Assembly (NCBI GenBank): GCA_031289865.1
Contig: JAITOQ010000059.1
Span: 1-6,454 of the forward strand
Length of the DNA: 6,454 nt
From: Clostridiales bacterium
GTDB taxonomy: Bacteria > Bacillota > Clostridia > Christensenellales > JAISNN01
Direction: 5' to 3'
Shown here: in pieces, positions 5,070 through 6,454 of the stretch
Position numbering within the stretch: position 1 is the stretch's first letter
Layout: each line of letters starts with the position of its first letter
Made by a program: the position numbers and the translations under genes
Notes under the pieces: model-generated
Database searches by the model: none
What the model saw: the letters and a program-made list of their open reading frames with translations, nothing else
Told to the model about the DNA's origin: nothing

Positions 5070-6454
5070 TCCCGCATACTGCGTGTAGTATATCTTCGCA
5101 TACAACCCGCCCCGCTCCAACAATTCGCGGTGCGTACCCGTTTCCGCAATCTCCCCGTTTTCCATGACGACGATGAGATCGGATCTTATGACGGTAGAGA
5201 GGCGGTGCGCGATGACGAAACAAGTTTTGTTTGTCGTGATTCGCTCTACCGCGTCTTGTACGATGCGTTCGGTCAGCGTGTCGATAGATGAGGTCGCCTC
5301 GTCAAAGATGATGACGCGGCTCTTTTTTATCATGGCGCGGGCAATAGAGAGGAGCTGTTTTTGTCCGACGGAGAGATTTGAGGACTCCTCGTTTATCTCC
5401 GTATCGTAGCCGTTAGGGAGCGCGGTGATAAACGAATCCGCGCCCGCGTCGCGTGCGGCGTCCTCGACCTCCGCGTCGGTCGCGTCAAGCCGTCCGTAAC
5501 GGATATTCTCACGAACCGTCCCGCCGAACAGCCAACTGTCTTGTAGCACCATAGCGATATTTTTTCTGTATTCCATCTTGTCGTAGCGCGTAATGTCCTC
5601 GCCGTCCAAAAGAATGCGCCCCTCGTCCGCGTCGTAAAAGCGCATTAAGAGCTTGACTATCGTCGTTTTTCCCGAACCCGTCTGTCCGACGATGGCGACA
5701 CGGCTGTTTGCGGGGGCAACGAGATTGATACTTTTTAGGACGGGCGCGTCTTTTTCGTAAGCAAAGCCCACGTTTTCAAAGACAATATCGCCCTTTATAT
5801 CCTCGCTTTTTGGGATAGACAGCGGCGCGGCGGGGGTTTTTTCTTCGTTTTCGTTTAAAAAGACGTAAATGCGCTCAGCCGCCGCGACGGTCGATTGAAT
5901 GATATTCGAGATTTGAGCGGTCTGATTTATAGGCGAGGTAAAGGAGCGGACGTATTGAATGAACGCGTACAGCATACCGACCGTAAACACTCCGAGGGTC
6001 TTTATATTCATATACGAGCCGTAGACGATGACAGCGACGTAACCGAGGTTTGCGATAAAAACCACAAGCGGATTTATCATACCCGAGAGGAGTTGCGACC
6101 GCCACGAGGTATCATACAGCTTGTCGTTCATCCCGTCAAAACGCGCTACGGTCTTTTTTTCCATGCCGAACGCCTTTACTACCCCGTGACCGCCGTACAT
6201 TTCCTCGACGTAGCCGTTGACCGCGCCGAGATAGTTTTGCTGCCGTCTGAAATATTTTTGGGAACGCTTTGCTATCACGCGTATCACGAGGAACGAAAAC
6301 GGCAAAACGATCAGGACGATAAAGGTCAGCGGAACGTTCAGCGTAAACATCATGACGGTTATACCGATAATCGAGCACACGGCGGTAATGATTTGGGTCA
6401 AGCCGTAATTGAGGGTGTTTCCGACCGCGTCCACGTCGTTTGTGATACGGGATA
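5055..6454 (-). CDS. ABC exporter half-transporter (membrane domain + ATPase), 5'-truncated by window edge; TM288/LmrD/BmrD-like
   Basis: This is an ATP-driven exporter subunit of the multidrug/lipid type in the cytoplasmic membrane. 465 residues are visible, starting inside the membrane domain (SRITNDVD...). The reading frame stays open to the edge, so the GTG at 6434 is an internal valine and not a start. From the first visible residue, about four membrane helices (roughly 20-60 and 128-172) are followed by the ATPase domain: A-loop Tyr232, Walker A GQTGSGKT 256-263, Q-loop Gln304, signature LSVGQ 360-364, Walker B VIIFDE 380-385 with catalytic Glu385, D-loop SSID and switch His416. From family knowledge about 120-150 N-terminal residues are missing. 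Non-canonical LSVGQ with an intact glutamate is the pattern of the TM288-type half of heterodimeric exporters, whose partner has a degenerate Walker B; I infer that partner lies just upstream, outside the window. Substrate cannot be told. The last codons and stop lie in a heptamer repeat. The next gene starts 40 bases downstream. Confidence 0.95.
   Translation of the reverse strand, partial: SRITNDVDAVGNTLNYGLTQIITAVCSIIGITVMMFTLNVPLTFIVLIVLPFSFLVIRVIAKRSQKYFRRQQNYLGAVNGYVEEMYGGHGVVKAFGMEKKTVARFDGMNDKLYDTSWRSQLLSGMINPLVVFIANLGYVAVIVYGSYMNIKTLGVFTVGMLYAFIQYVRSFTSPINQTAQISNIIQSTVAAAERIYVFLNENEEKTPAAPLSIPKSEDIKGDIVFENVGFAYEKDAPVLKSINLVAPANSRVAIVGQTGSGKTTIVKLLMRFYDADEGRILLDGEDITRYDKMEYRKNIAMVLQDSWLFGGTVRENIRYGRLDATDAEVEDAARDAGADSFITALPNGYDTEINEESSNLSVGQKQLLSIARAMIKKSRVIIFDEATSSIDTLTERIVQDAVERITTNKTCFVIAHRLSTVIRSDLIVVMENGEIAETGTHRELLERGGLYAKIYYTQYAGQVES

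Noticed and set aside
6432..6434. GTG start codon for the exporter gene
   Set aside because: The frame stays open to the edge and the residues before it (SRITND) continue a conserved transmembrane-domain motif, so this is an internal valine in a truncated gene.

Overview
The window looks like ordinary chromosome from a Bacillota (Firmicutes) bacterium, most likely an uncultured member of the Clostridia. The support is strong Shine-Dalgarno sequences (one matching GAGGTGAT), a sigma-A type promoter, a lipobox lipoprotein, an EcsA/YtrB-like ATPase-permease pair and a TM288-like heterodimeric exporter half. Genes appear to be about half G+C (judged from sampled lines), while the left-hand 116-base gap is about 29 % G+C. 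The taxonomic call is inference; no rRNA or tRNA is present to anchor it.

All five genes lie on the minus strand, so transcription runs from right to left. Upstream to downstream they are: (1) the 3' three-quarters of an ABC exporter half-transporter (membrane domain plus ATPase), cut by the right edge; (2) a soluble ABC ATPase; (3) its twelve-helix ABC-2 type permease, overlapping the ATPase by 4 bases; (4) an unrecognised lipoprotein with a second, C-terminal membrane anchor; (5) the replicative helicase DnaB. A 116-base AT-rich stretch at the left edge carries an interrupted inverted repeat and no gene.

The ATPase and permease form one transporter. The exporter half probably pairs with a homologous subunit encoded just beyond the right edge, because its signature motif is non-canonical while its catalytic glutamate is intact. 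A good sigma-A promoter sits in the 58-base gap after the permease, so the lipoprotein and dnaB (14 bases apart) probably form their own unit, with read-through from the transporters also possible because no terminator is visible between them.

I found no clear evidence of a new defence, mobile or RNA-guided system. The points most worth a second look are the pairing of dnaB with an unknown lipoprotein, a heptamer tandem repeat that supplies the exporter's last codons and stop, the left-edge inverted repeat, the acidic tail of DnaB, and an in-frame 15-bp direct repeat inside the ATPase gene.
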